A DNA stretch of 64,000 bases from Polaribacter reichenbachii. GTDB lineage: Bacteria > Bacteroidota > Bacteroidia > Flavobacteriales > Flavobacteriaceae. Below the pieces are notes generated by a model that was not told where the DNA came from, did not search any database, and saw only the letters and a program-made list of their open reading frames with translations. The first letter of the stretch is position 1. Every line of letters starts with the position of its first letter. This document shows positions 36,109 through 46,347 of this stretch, piece by piece. The DNA lies in contig NZ_CP019419.1 in assembly GCF_001975665.1 (NCBI RefSeq), forward strand, positions 1,364,001 to 1,428,000, read 5' to 3'. The translations under genes and the position numbers were made by a program.

Positions 36109-39100
36109 TTAAAATGTAAGATTTAAGCCTAAAGCATATGTTCTAGTAAATGGATACACACTTTGTGTACTATCACCAAATTCTGGATCAAAACCATCTT
36201 TAACTTTGGTAAATTCAAACAAGTCGTTACCTGTAAAATATACCCTTACTTTATCCATTTTTAATTTTTCGATAATTGTTTTAGGTAAATTATAACCAAC
36301 TACAAGATTTTTAAGTCTTATGTATCTATTATTTTGTAATAAAAAATCGTTGTTTGCCCAGTTATGAGCAGATCTGTTACTATTAAGTGTTAATCTTGGG
36401 TAAATGGCTTCTGTATTATTAGCCGTCCAAGTTTGCCCTAAATATGCAGATGATTGATTTGTCCAGATTCGCCAAAATGGATATTGCATATAACCGGTTC
36501 TTAAAACATTTTGATTTAAAACACCCTGAAACATTGCAGAAATATCAAAATTCTTATAGCTACCTCCTAAATTAATTCCAAAATTGTAATGAGCAGAAGA
36601 ATCTCCCATATATTTAACATCACCTTGATCTATATATCCATTTCCATTTAAATCTACTTTTCTAGTGTCTCCAACTCGAATATTTTGAGTTGCATCAGAT
36701 TGACTTGGTAGAATTCCTTGGTTTAATGCTGTATAAGTTGCATAATAATCGTCTACTTCTTCTTGTGTTTGAAACAAACCGTCTGTTTCAAATAAGAAAT
36801 AAGAATTTATTGGATAACCTTCCCGAAACAAATCATCATCAGAAGATAATAAGCCTGGTTGTATTGGAGAGTTTCCGCCAACATTAACTACTTTATTTCT
36901 ACTATCTCCTATATTTACAGAAAAATTGTATGAAAAATCTCCTTTTGTATCTTTCCAGCCAAGAGTTGCCTCCCATCCATTTGTTTTCATATTACCATCG
37001 TTTGTTGTAGGTACTTCACCACCTATTAAATCTGGGTAAACAACTTTAATTAACATACCAACATTTTCTTTTTCATACAAATCAAAGCTTCCTGTTAATC
37101 TATTATTTAAAAACCCAAAATCTAAACCAATATTTTTCATGATTACTTTTTCCCAAGTTCTAACATTGGTAGTTATACCATCAATTTTTACTGTACTTTG
37201 ATTTCCTGGTGTAGTACCAAAAGGTAAGGTTCCAATAGAAAGTTGCGATAAATAATCATATAAACCAATACCACTTTGATTACCAGATGTACCATAACTT
37301 CCTCTTAATTTTAGATAATTTACAGCAGTATTTTCTAAGAATTTTTCTTTAGAAATTAACCAACCTGCTGTTACACTGCCAAAATTATTAAACTTATACC
37401 CTTCATCAAATCTTGAAGAACCATCTCTACGACCTATAAGCTCCAATAAATATTTTTCTTTATAATCATAATTAAATCTTGTTAAAAAAGCATATAAGCC
37501 AGAATGCCCAGCACCTCCTCTATTAGTTTGTACACCTGTAGCAACATTTAAATCATATACCCCAAAAGCATCTATACCTTGACGCTCTGCGTGTATTAAC
37601 TGCTCTTCAAATAATTCTGCAGTTATCCCCCCCATAAAAGCAAAATTATGATCTTTATTTAATGATTTTTTATAGTTAAAAAAACCTCCATAATTTTGAT
37701 AAGTTCTCTCTCTAGACTCTGCAATTATAAGTGATGTACCATTTATTTTTTCTGCAGAAATATCTCCATTCCATTGATATGGTTGTATTGTTAATCGTTG
37801 CTCATTATACAAATCCATTACTTTGGTATATGAACCTCTTATCGTAAAATCTAACCCTTCTAAAATTTTATAAGTAGCACTTAAATTTAATTTAGTAAGG
37901 CTTTGCTTTCTATCTTCTCTACCTCCATCTATTGTAGCAGCAGTGGCATTTCTATTACCTGCCACATTAAAGTTTGCATACCATTGCCCATATGGGTTTT
38001 GTGCAGGGAAAAATGGCGGGTCTGTAGATACTGCAGAAGCATCTAACCCAGATGAAGGACTAGAAATTAGACCTTGTTGATAGGTTATACCACTTTTTAA
38101 GCTTAGTTTTTCTGATATATCATAATCATAATTAAAACGAATATTATACTGTTTCTGTCCATCATACGCTGTTTTTAAAGCTCCTTTAGAATCTGAAACC
38201 ATTGCAGAAAGACGATATTTTGTCTTTTCTGAAGAGCCTGAAATACCAATATTGTGCTGATAAGAGCTACTATCTCCAAATAATTCATCAAATCTATTTG
38301 CTTTGCCAATAAAAATATCTCCCCAAAAAGGTGTGGTATAAATACCTTCTTCTCCATTTTGAAGTCGAGTTAAATTTTCGACATTAGCCCATCCCCAGTA
38401 ATAATTTTGACCATCTTCGTTTCCTGCATCTAAAAACATAGTTGCATATTCTTGCATACTTGATGCTGGTGGTCTTATACCAATAGTGTTATAGCGAAAA
38501 TTTCCTGAATATTCTACTTTCATTTTCCCTTTACCTCGTTTGGTAGTTACCAAAATAACACCATTGGCTGCTCTAACACCATAAATAGATGCAGAACCGT
38601 CTTTTAGTACACTTACAGATTCAATATCATCTGGGTTCATTTGATAAAATTCACTACCAATAGCTTCAGATCCATCAATCATAATTAAAGGTGCTCCTCC
38701 GTTTATTGAGGTTGCTCCTCTTATCTGAAACTTAATATCTTCATTACCTGGCCTCGAAGAACTTCTAGTTACATTTAACCCTGGTGTTTGACCTTGTAAA
38801 GCTAGTGCAGCACTAGTTACAGCTCTTTCTTGAAATACTTCGCTTTTTACTTGATCTATAGAACCCGTTAATGATTCTTTCTTTTTAGCTCCATAACCAA
38901 CGATTACTATTTCATCTAAAGAAGCAACATCATCCTCTAATGAAATATTAATAATCTTTTGGTTTCCAACTTTTATTTCTACAGTTTTAAAGCCTAAGTA
39001 ATTAATAACTAATACTGATTCTTCTGACGGTACATCTATACTAAAGTTACCATTAAAATCAGATACTACTCCAATAGTTGTTTCTTTAACTAATATACTT

Positions 39101-39303
39101 ACTCCAGGAAGTGGCATTTGATCTGAAGCTGAAACGATTTTACCTGTAATAGTTATTTTCTGAATTTTATTGATATTTACAACAGGTGAGAGGGTTGCAT
39201 TGGCATATAATTTAGTTGAAAAGCCACAAAATAGAAATGCTATTGAGCATATGACCCTTAATAGGAGTTTCGGTTTTAATTGAAAGTTCTTTAATTCACT
39301 CAT
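36109..39303 (-). CDS. SusC/RagA-family TonB-dependent receptor
   Basis: 1064 residues, full length. Signal segment (about 12-34), carboxypeptidase-regulatory-like domain (ITGKIVSASDQMPLPGVSILVKE, VLVINYLGF), DEIVIVGYG box, plug (IKFQIRGATSINGG, PLIMIDGSEA, SVLKDGSASIYGVRAANGVILVTTKRGKGK) and a beta-barrel to the C-terminal Phe (TYALGLNLTF). Imports the PUL 2 oligosaccharides. First gene of the operon susC-susD-TIG-lyase. A divergent copy of the direct-repeat element lies 239 bases upstream. Confidence 0.96.
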   Translation of the reverse strand: MSELKNFQLKPKLLLRVICSIAFLFCGFSTKLYANATLSPVVNINKIQKITITGKIVSASDQMPLPGVSILVKETTIGVVSDFNGNFSIDVPSEESVLVINYLGFKTVEIKVGNQKIINISLEDDVASLDEIVIVGYGAKKKESLTGSIDQVKSEVFQERAVTSAALALQGQTPGLNVTRSSSRPGNEDIKFQIRGATSINGGAPLIMIDGSEAIGSEFYQMNPDDIESVSVLKDGSASIYGVRAANGVILVTTKRGKGKMKVEYSGNFRYNTIGIRPPASSMQEYATMFLDAGNEDGQNYYWGWANVENLTRLQNGEEGIYTTPFWGDIFIGKANRFDELFGDSSSYQHNIGISGSSEKTKYRLSAMVSDSKGALKTAYDGQKQYNIRFNYDYDISEKLSLKSGITYQQGLISSPSSGLDASAVSTDPPFFPAQNPYGQWYANFNVAGNRNATAATIDGGREDRKQSLTKLNLSATYKILEGLDFTIRGSYTKVMDLYNEQRLTIQPYQWNGDISAEKINGTSLIIAESRERTYQNYGGFFNYKKSLNKDHNFAFMGGITAELFEEQLIHAERQGIDAFGVYDLNVATGVQTNRGGAGHSGLYAFLTRFNYDYKEKYLLELIGRRDGSSRFDEGYKFNNFGSVTAGWLISKEKFLENTAVNYLKLRGSYGTSGNQSGIGLYDYLSQLSIGTLPFGTTPGNQSTVKIDGITTNVRTWEKVIMKNIGLDFGFLNNRLTGSFDLYEKENVGMLIKVVYPDLIGGEVPTTNDGNMKTNGWEATLGWKDTKGDFSYNFSVNIGDSRNKVVNVGGNSPIQPGLLSSDDDLFREGYPINSYFLFETDGLFQTQEEVDDYYATYTALNQGILPSQSDATQNIRVGDTRKVDLNGNGYIDQGDVKYMGDSSAHYNFGINLGGSYKNFDISAMFQGVLNQNVLRTGYMQYPFWRIWTNQSSAYLGQTWTANNTEAIYPRLTLNSNRSAHNWANNDFLLQNNRYIRLKNLVVGYNLPKTIIEKLKMDKVRVYFTGNDLFEFTKVKDGFDPEFGDSTQSVYPFTRTYALGLNLTF

Positions 39304-39618
39304 AAAAAATTAATTTACAAATATTTATATTTAGTTAATTGTTTTTACAGGCAATAAAAAAAGGGTTTAGTCATTTTTTATTATCTTTTTTTGTTGACAA
39401 AATATTATGTTCTATAGAGATAATTTGCAATATCTTTTTTAACATAATAAAATTGTTTAGTTATAATTTAATAAAAATTTAACCTTAAGAAAACCTTCTT
39501 AAAATTATACCACAATTTTATAACGAAATATGGAAAGTAAGTGTAAATTAAAATTCAATTTTGATTATTTATAGCTCATTTTCACTATAATCTAAATCAT
39601 AAGTATTTGGAAATAAGG
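39304..39618. other. Intergenic region upstream of PUL 2 susC
   Basis: 315 bases between the HTCS stop and the susC start, both on the minus strand. It must hold the susC promoter and a long leader. The only structure I can name is the direct-repeat element at 39543. No hairpin strong enough to call a terminator for the HTCS gene. Confidence 0.5.
39543..39578 (-). promoter_or_regulatory. PUL 2 direct-repeat operator candidate (susC)
   Basis: GTAAATTAAA at 39543-39552 and ATTATTTATA at 39564-39573, period 21, spacer containing TTCA, followed by GCTCA. It matches the 31001 element at 24 of 36 positions. The distance to the start (239 bases) is larger than for the others. Confidence 0.45.
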
Positions 39619-42600
39619 TTATTTTTGATGGTCTTTAAGTTTTTTCTCTAAATATTCTGTTGGTGTTAAACCAAATAATTCTCGGAAAGTTTTACTAAAA
39701 TATGCTGTTGAGTTAAAGCCAGACATGTGTGTAATTTCCTTTATTGAATTCTCATTTTTAAGTAATAATTCAGAAGCATATTTTAAACGAATTGTTCTAA
39801 TAAAACGACTCGGATTTTGTCCTGTGATAGAATTTATTTTTCTATAAAACTGAGATCTTCCAACTCCTATTTCTTTTAACAAATTATCTAATTTGTAATC
39901 TGGGTCTGATATGTTGTCAATAATTGCTTTAGTTGTTTTGTCTAAAAAAGCTTCATCTAAACTATTAGATGTAATTTCACTAGATGCAACAACTCCTCCA
40001 AAAGAAGCAAACCTATCTCTTAATCTTTTTTTAGCTTCTAATAAATTTTTAATTCTTGCTCTTAAAATATTAACGTTAAAAGGTTTAGATAAATATTCAT
40101 CAGCACCTGTATTATAGCCTTCTATTTGATCTTCTTCAAGGCTTCTTGCCGTCAACAAAATAATTGGAATATGACAAATATCAATTTCAGTTTTTATTAA
40201 ACGGCATAACTCAAATCCATCCATTTTTGGCATCATTACATCACTTATTACTAAATCTGGGTGGTATTTTTTTATTTTTTCTAATCCAACAACTCCATTT
40301 GCAGCTTCAATTATTTTAAAAGAATTACTAAATTCGTATACTAAATGTTTTCTTAATTCATTATTATCTTCTACAACTAAAATTACTTGTTTTTTCTTAC
40401 CATCTGAGTTAGAATCAATATTTTTAATTTGTGTATCTATATTTTTTGTATTAACTCCTATTTCATATTCTGCTGATTGAACACTAGCAATATCAAATTC
40501 ATTAATGTACTTATTTTTATCATCTATAAATTCGCTATTTTTATTTTTTAGATTTAGGGGTAATAAAACAGTAAAAATGCTTCCCTCTTTATATTTACTT
40601 TCTACAAATATTTCGCCTTGATGTAGGGTTACAAGTCCTTTGGTTATATTTAAACCAATTCCCATACCTGTTTTGGTATTTCCTGCATTTACAAATCTGC
40701 CAAAAACATTTTTAAGTTGTTCTTTTTTAAATCCAACACCTGTGTCTTTAATTTCTATTTGAATAAATTCCTCAAAATTTTTCTTTTTTGAAATTTTTGA
40801 ATATAGTGTTTTACTCTTTTCACTTAGACTGGAAATTGAAAGCTTTACTGTACCACCTTTGTTAGTGTATTTTATAGCATTAGAAATTAAATTAGTAATA
40901 ATTTTTTCAACTTTATCTGGATCAAAATTTATTTCCAATTCTGTAAAAGCACTTTTAAATTTATACTTAATACCTTTTGATTTTGCTAATCCTTTAAATA
41001 ACTTAAAAACATCTTTACTATACTTAATTAAATCTCCATCTACGAGTTTAAGAGGAACTTTGCCTAAATCCATTTTTCTAAAATCTAATAACTGATTTAC
41101 CAAATAGTATAGTCTCTTAGCACTTCTTTGCAACGTATAGGCATTTTCTTTAACTACTTCAGGTTTATTAAATGACGAAATAATTTTATCTACAGGATTT
41201 AAAATTAAAGTAAGAGGTGTTCTTAATTCATGCGAAACATTAATAAAAAATTTTAATTTCATTTGATCTAATTCATGCTCCTTCTCCTCATTTATATTTT
41301 TGGTATAATAGTAAAGACCCACAAAAAATAATAAAATAAAAATAATAAAATAAGAAACGTATGCCCACCAAGTTTTCCATAATGGGGGTGATATATGAAT
41401 GTTAATTGAAGTTACTTCTGCATTATTCCAATTATTATCTAATGAAGCTTTAACTTGAAAAACATAATCTCCATTAGGAATACTAGAATAATTTGCTAAC
41501 CTATCTTCTCCTGCTTTTATAAAATCATCATGAATACCTAGCATTCTATATTGATACTTTACATGTTTTTGGTTTTTATAATTAAAGGCAACAAATTCAA
41601 AAGTTAAAAAACCTTGATCATATCTTAACTCTAACAAATCTGTATTTGAAATAGAATTACTTAATACTACCTTATTATCAATTTCTTGTTCAACCCTTAC
41701 AACCTTATTAAACATTTTAAGTTTAGTTATTATGGGTTTTAAGGGTTTTGATTTTATTACTATATCTTTTGGATTAAAAAAGTTAAATCCATTTATACCC
41801 CCAGCAATTATTCTACCATCACTAGCTTTATCTATGGATTTACTTTGAAATTCTATTCCTTGTACACCATCTTGAGTGTTGAAATTATAAAATTTATCTT
41901 CTTTAACTTGGTATTTTGACAAACCACTTTTAGTAGTAATCCATAAATTAAAATCATCATCTTCTTGTATGCCTAAAACTAAATTATTTGGTAATCCTTG
42001 TGAAGTGGTGTATGATTTTATAAGTTTTAGCTGAGCATTTAATTGATACATACCAATATCAGTTCCTAACCAAATATTACCTTTGTGGTCTTCCGTAATA
42101 AAATTTATACGAGTACCTAAAATTGGGTTTTCTTTTAATTCTGAAAAATTTATTTTATTTGGTATATAACCGTCCAAGCTATCTAGCATTACAATTGCTA
42201 AACCTTCAGATGTTCCTACTAATAGTCTGTTTTTAGAGTCTATAAAGATGGAAAAGACAAGGTCACTCATTAAGCTGTTGTTATTTCCCTGTTCGTTTTT
42301 AAATTTTTTAAACTTTTTTGTAAGAGGGTTAAATAAGTTTAATCCTTCTGTTTGTGTTCCAACCCAAAGTCTATGTTCTTTGTCTTCTACAGCACACCAA
42401 ACAGTATTTTGGCCAATGGAATAAGGATTCTGTTGTTGGTATTTAAATTGTTCAAAACTCTCAGTTTTAGGGTTAAATTTATTCAATCCACCATCCCAAG
42501 TACAAACCCATAAAGTTTTATCAAAACTTTCGGTTAAGTATACTATTTTATCAGAACTCAATGAGTTTGGATTATTTGAATCTGCTCTATAATGTTTAAA

Positions 42601-43815
42601 GGTTCCTTTTTCTTCATCAAATAAATTAAGACCACCACCATCAATCCCTATCCAAACCCTATTATTACTATCTTGTAATACTGATTGTGCTATTTTAGAA
42701 CTTAAGCCATTCTTTTTTCCAAATTCATAAAAATAATGTCCAAAATCTGATTTAGACAATACCAATTTACTTATTCCTTTATTATAAGATCCAAACCAAA
42801 AAACACCTTCTTTGTCTTCAAGTATACTTGCTGGTTGGTTATTTGGAAGAGAAAATTCATTGAAAGGGTTATAAACAATATGTTGTATTAATCCTTTGTT
42901 TTTATCAAAAAGGAATAATCCATCACCATCAGTTGCTATCCAAATAATTCCTTTTTTATCTTGATATATATCAAAGATTTGCGCATTACTTTCTTTTGAA
43001 AAAACTTGTTTAAATTTATTATTTTTTCTATCCCAAATAATTAATAAAGACATATCACTACCAAACCAAAAATCGCCATTATTATCTACAAGCAGTTGTT
43101 TTACTGTATGATTTAACAAAAAAGAATTTGGAATATTTATATGTACTCTATTAAAATTATCATTTTGAGAATTATATTTATTTAAAAATTCACCTTCGGT
43201 TATAGCCCAAATAATACCTGCATTATCTTTTACTATTTTAGTACTATTATTGTTATCTATTGAGTTTTGGTTGGTTTTATTATTTGAATAATGCTTAACA
43301 ATAAAATCTTTTTTCCCGACATTTTTGTTATTACCCTTTAAACTTAATTTAAAGACACCTTTTTTAGTAGCAATCCACAGTAAATTTGTAGATTGGTCAA
43401 AATATAAATCATTAATAATATCTCCTTGATTTGCAAAATCTAACCCTTTTTTGTGTAGTGGAACGTAATGGAATACTTCTTTCTTTTTGTCAAAAACATT
43501 TAAGCCATTATTAGTTCCAATCCATAAATTTCCATAGCTATCTTCAGTTATTGTATTTATTCTGTTGTTACTAATTGAGTTTGAGTCATTCAATATCGGT
43601 CTATATATTTCAAATACATAGCCATCATATCTGTTTAAACCATCAATAGTTCCAAACCACATAAACCCTTCACTGTCCTCAAATATTTCTGTACTTGTAC
43701 TACTAGATAATCCTTTGTTTGTATCTAAATTTTCAAACTTAAGATTAGCGTACTGAGAAAATACTTGCGCAGAAGATAAGAAGATTAGAAAAAAAATAAA
43801 TCTTGTTCTTTTCAT
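39619..43815 (-). CDS. Hybrid two-component system (HTCS) regulator of PUL 2
   Basis: 1398 residues. Signal peptide; about 14 Reg_prop propeller repeats (GFMWFGTIDGLNRYDG, NLWIGTNNGLN, LWVGTQTEGLN...) to about 700; Y_Y_Y domain (YQYRMLGIHDDFIKAGEDRLANYSSIPNGDYVF); transmembrane helix near 800; histidine kinase with His862 in SHELRTPL and GMGIGLNITKGLV; receiver domain with Asp1192 in VISDVMMPKMDG; AraC-type HTH at the C-terminus (FNSTAYFSKTFRELFGLTPTEYL). It senses a PUL 2 oligosaccharide in the periplasm and activates PUL genes. All phosphotransfer residues are present. Likely ligand of the ATAAATTAT direct repeats. Confidence 0.96.
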   Translation of the reverse strand: MKRTRFIFFLIFLSSAQVFSQYANLKFENLDTNKGLSSSTSTEIFEDSEGFMWFGTIDGLNRYDGYVFEIYRPILNDSNSISNNRINTITEDSYGNLWIGTNNGLNVFDKKKEVFHYVPLHKKGLDFANQGDIINDLYFDQSTNLLWIATKKGVFKLSLKGNNKNVGKKDFIVKHYSNNKTNQNSIDNNNSTKIVKDNAGIIWAITEGEFLNKYNSQNDNFNRVHINIPNSFLLNHTVKQLLVDNNGDFWFGSDMSLLIIWDRKNNKFKQVFSKESNAQIFDIYQDKKGIIWIATDGDGLFLFDKNKGLIQHIVYNPFNEFSLPNNQPASILEDKEGVFWFGSYNKGISKLVLSKSDFGHYFYEFGKKNGLSSKIAQSVLQDSNNRVWIGIDGGGLNLFDEEKGTFKHYRADSNNPNSLSSDKIVYLTESFDKTLWVCTWDGGLNKFNPKTESFEQFKYQQQNPYSIGQNTVWCAVEDKEHRLWVGTQTEGLNLFNPLTKKFKKFKNEQGNNNSLMSDLVFSIFIDSKNRLLVGTSEGLAIVMLDSLDGYIPNKINFSELKENPILGTRINFITEDHKGNIWLGTDIGMYQLNAQLKLIKSYTTSQGLPNNLVLGIQEDDDFNLWITTKSGLSKYQVKEDKFYNFNTQDGVQGIEFQSKSIDKASDGRIIAGGINGFNFFNPKDIVIKSKPLKPIITKLKMFNKVVRVEQEIDNKVVLSNSISNTDLLELRYDQGFLTFEFVAFNYKNQKHVKYQYRMLGIHDDFIKAGEDRLANYSSIPNGDYVFQVKASLDNNWNNAEVTSINIHISPPLWKTWWAYVSYFIIFILLFFVGLYYYTKNINEEKEHELDQMKLKFFINVSHELRTPLTLILNPVDKIISSFNKPEVVKENAYTLQRSAKRLYYLVNQLLDFRKMDLGKVPLKLVDGDLIKYSKDVFKLFKGLAKSKGIKYKFKSAFTELEINFDPDKVEKIITNLISNAIKYTNKGGTVKLSISSLSEKSKTLYSKISKKKNFEEFIQIEIKDTGVGFKKEQLKNVFGRFVNAGNTKTGMGIGLNITKGLVTLHQGEIFVESKYKEGSIFTVLLPLNLKNKNSEFIDDKNKYINEFDIASVQSAEYEIGVNTKNIDTQIKNIDSNSDGKKKQVILVVEDNNELRKHLVYEFSNSFKIIEAANGVVGLEKIKKYHPDLVISDVMMPKMDGFELCRLIKTEIDICHIPIILLTARSLEEDQIEGYNTGADEYLSKPFNVNILRARIKNLLEAKKRLRDRFASFGGVVASSEITSNSLDEAFLDKTTKAIIDNISDPDYKLDNLLKEIGVGRSQFYRKINSITGQNPSRFIRTIRLKYASELLLKNENSIKEITHMSGFNSTAYFSKTFRELFGLTPTEYLEKKLKDHQK

Positions 43816-44389
43816 TCTAAAAATTAAATACTACTAAATATAAGTTTTGAATTGTAAAAAAAATGATGCTTACATATTAAGAATTATATTCTTATAGTAA
43901 GTGTAAAAATACAATTTAAAAGTTTTTACAATTAAATAACTACTTTTTTTTCAAAATATTTTCAAATTTCTTTTTTTTTATAATTTAAAGACAATCCTCT
44001 AATTAAATTTTTTGTTCAAACTCTTTAGCGAATATTAAAAATTTAATCTCAAGTATTTCAAATACTATTAGATTCAGTAATAATAAAAAGAATCCGCTTT
44101 ATAATGGGTTTTAAGTAACCTATATTGAATTATAATTTATACAATTTAGTATGCATAATAAGTAATATTGAAAAATCAATTTTGCATTTTTATTTAATTG
44201 AGAGAAATTAAAACAAAAGCAGAATAGTTTCCAAAAAAAGAGTGTGCTTATGTAATCACTTTTTTTAATTGCAGGTTTATGTTAACTAATAATACTTGAG
44301 TTTTTACATTTATTAATGCTAAAAATAATTCTCTTGGATGAAAGTTTACAATCTATCTTACAATAAGAATTATAATTGAAAAACAGAAA
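43816..44389. other. Intergenic region between divergent HTCS and kduI genes
   Basis: 574 AT-rich bases with no credible gene. Visible: a 15-base palindrome AGTATTTCAAATACT at 44052-44066; TATAATTTAT at 44131-44140 followed 23 bases on by CATAATAAGT, a weaker relative of the PUL 2 direct repeat in the orientation of kduI; and a weak AT hairpin near 44235-44266. The large gap suggests long leaders or unrecognised control sites for both genes. Confidence 0.5.
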
Positions 44390-45232
44390 ATGAATAAAAA
44401 TTATGAGATTAGATACGCTTCTAATCCAGAAGCAGTAAAAAAATACGATACAACATTTTTACGAAGTGAGTTTATTGTTAAAAGCGTAATAAAAGTAGAT
44501 GAAATAAAGTGGGTTTATTCTCATTATGATAGATTTATGGTAGCAGGTGTAGCTCCAATTAAAAAATCAATAGAACTAGAATCAATAGAACCTTTAAAAA
44601 CGGATTATTTTTTAAATAGAAGAGAATTAGGAATCATAAATATTGGTGAAACTGGAATCGTATCTGTAGATGGTACAGAATACACTCTTCATAATAAAGA
44701 AGCATTATATCTTGGCAAAGGAAATAAAAGTGTTGTATTTTCTAGTAAATCTCCCAAAACCCCGGCACAATTTTATTTAAACTCAACTCCTGCTCATAGA
44801 GCATTTCCTAATAAAAAAATTGGAATTAAAGATGTTGAAGTTGTTGAGTTAGGTACTCCAGAAACAGCAAATGCACGTACATTAAGAAAATATATTGTTA
44901 ATGGCGTTGTAGAGGTTTGTCAGCTTCAAATGGGGATGACTACCTTAAAATCTGGTAGTGTTTGGAATACAATGCCAGCGCATGTGCATGATAGAAGAAT
45001 GGAAGTTTATTTCTATTTCGAAATCCCCAAAGATCAAGCTGTATGTCATTTTATGGGAGAGCCAATCCAAACAAGGCATCTTTGGCTACAAAATAATGAA
45101 GCAGTTATATCTCCTCCTTGGTCTATTCATTCAGGATCAGGTACAAGTAATTATACATTTATTTGGGGAATGGCAGGTGAAAATCTTGACTATGGAGATA
45201 TGGATGTATGTAAAATAAACGAATTAAAATAA
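44390..45232 (+). CDS. kduI: 5-dehydro-4-deoxy-D-glucuronate isomerase
   Basis: 280 residues, cytoplasmic. Converts 5-keto-4-deoxyuronate, formed spontaneously from unsaturated uronate, to 2,5-diketo-3-deoxygluconate. Family opening NYEIRYASNPEAVKKYDTT; metal site in MPAHVHDRRMEVYFYF and SIHSGSGTSNY; usual length near 280. Followed after 18 bases by kduD, the next enzyme. Confidence 0.94.
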   Translation: MNKNYEIRYASNPEAVKKYDTTFLRSEFIVKSVIKVDEIKWVYSHYDRFMVAGVAPIKKSIELESIEPLKTDYFLNRRELGIINIGETGIVSVDGTEYTLHNKEALYLGKGNKSVVFSSKSPKTPAQFYLNSTPAHRAFPNKKIGIKDVEVVELGTPETANARTLRKYIVNGVVEVCQLQMGMTTLKSGSVWNTMPAHVHDRRMEVYFYFEIPKDQAVCHFMGEPIQTRHLWLQNNEAVISPPWSIHSGSGTSNYTFIWGMAGENLDYGDMDVCKINELK

Positions 45233-45250
45233 CTAAATTATTAAAAAATT

Positions 45251-46042
45251 ATGTCAATTAACTTATTTGATTTAACAGGAAAAGTAGCTCTAATAACAGG
45301 AGCAGTTCATGGATTAGGAATGGCTATGGCTAAAGGACTTGGAAATGCAGGAGCCACTATTGTAGTTAATAATAACTCAACAGAAAAATTAGAAGAAGCT
45401 GTTAACATATATAAAAAAGCAGGACTAAATGCTTATGGATATGTTTTTGATGTTACTGATGAAGAATCTGTAATTGAAGCCATCACAAAAATAGAAGCAG
45501 AAGTTGGCTCTATTGATATTCTAGTAAATAATGCTGGAATTATTAAAAGAACACCAATTGTAGATATGGAAGTTATAGACTTTGAATCGGTTATAAAAGT
45601 TGATCTAATTGGTCCCTTTATTGTTTCTAAAAATATTGCTAAAGGAATGATTAAAAGAGGAGGTGGGAAAATCATAAATATTTGTTCTATGATGAGTGAA
45701 TTAGGTAGAGATTCTGTAAGCGCTTATGCAGCTGCTAAAGGTGGCTTAAAAATGCTAACAAAAAATATGGCAACAGAATGGGCTAAGTTTAATATTCAAA
45801 CAAACGGTATTGGTCCAGGTTATTTTGCTACAAGTCAAACAGCACCAATTAGAGTTGATGGTCATCCTTTTAATGATTTTATTATTAGTAGGACGCCTGC
45901 TGGTAGATGGGGAGAACCAGAAGATTTACAAGGAGCTGCAATCTTTTTAAGTTCAAAAGCGAGTGATTTTGTAAACGGACATGTAGTTTATGTTGATGGC
46001 GGAATTTTGGCCACAATAGGAAAACCTTTAGATGAAAACTAA
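45251..46042 (+). CDS. kduD: 2-deoxy-D-gluconate 3-dehydrogenase / KduD-type SDR
   Basis: 263 residues, Rossmann short-chain dehydrogenase. Nucleotide motif TGAVHGLG (T-G-x3-G-x-G), NNAGI, and catalytic YAAAKGG. Reduces 2,5-diketo-3-deoxygluconate to 2-keto-3-deoxygluconate. Assigned by pairing with kduI and by family length. KdgK and KdgA, needed to finish the pathway, are not in this window. Confidence 0.9.
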   Translation: MSINLFDLTGKVALITGAVHGLGMAMAKGLGNAGATIVVNNNSTEKLEEAVNIYKKAGLNAYGYVFDVTDEESVIEAITKIEAEVGSIDILVNNAGIIKRTPIVDMEVIDFESVIKVDLIGPFIVSKNIAKGMIKRGGGKIINICSMMSELGRDSVSAYAAAKGGLKMLTKNMATEWAKFNIQTNGIGPGYFATSQTAPIRVDGHPFNDFIISRTPAGRWGEPEDLQGAAIFLSSKASDFVNGHVVYVDGGILATIGKPLDEN

Positions 46043-46347
46043 TATTTTATTATATATAAAGCCAAAATTAATAAAGCTTAGGCAAATAAATTGTAAAAGA
46101 TAAATACCTCTTATTGTACTTTATGTAAATATTATGCTTATAAATACTAGTCGGAATAGGCTTAAGATGACATTTTTTGTTAGTTATAAGAGTTGTACCT
46201 ATAATTTATATGGATTGAATCATAATTTATGTTGTTGTGAATTTATTCTCAATAATATTGCTACTATCTAATACTTATGAATTTTAATATGATAATTTAT
46301 ATAATATAGGTTTTATTAAAAAGGTTAAGAAAATTGAAGAGAATAAT
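46043..46347. other. Intergenic region upstream of the GH88 gene
   Basis: 305 bases, AT-rich, no gene seen. It carries one well-preserved direct-repeat operator candidate (46194-46230), which implies that GH88 and the transporter have their own promoter apart from kduI-kduD. Confidence 0.5.
46194..46230 (+). promoter_or_regulatory. PUL 2 direct-repeat operator candidate (GH88)
   Basis: TATAATTTAT at 46200-46209 and CATAATTTAT at 46221-46230, period 21. It is the reverse complement of the 31001 element, so it has the same orientation relative to its gene. Spacer contains GAAT (ATTC on the other strand), as in the other copies. 117 bases before the GH88 ATG. Confidence 0.65.

Noticed and set aside
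44235..44266. Hairpin before kduI as a riboswitch or terminator
   Set aside because: The stem is mostly A-T, contains a bulge and has no conserved core that I recognise.
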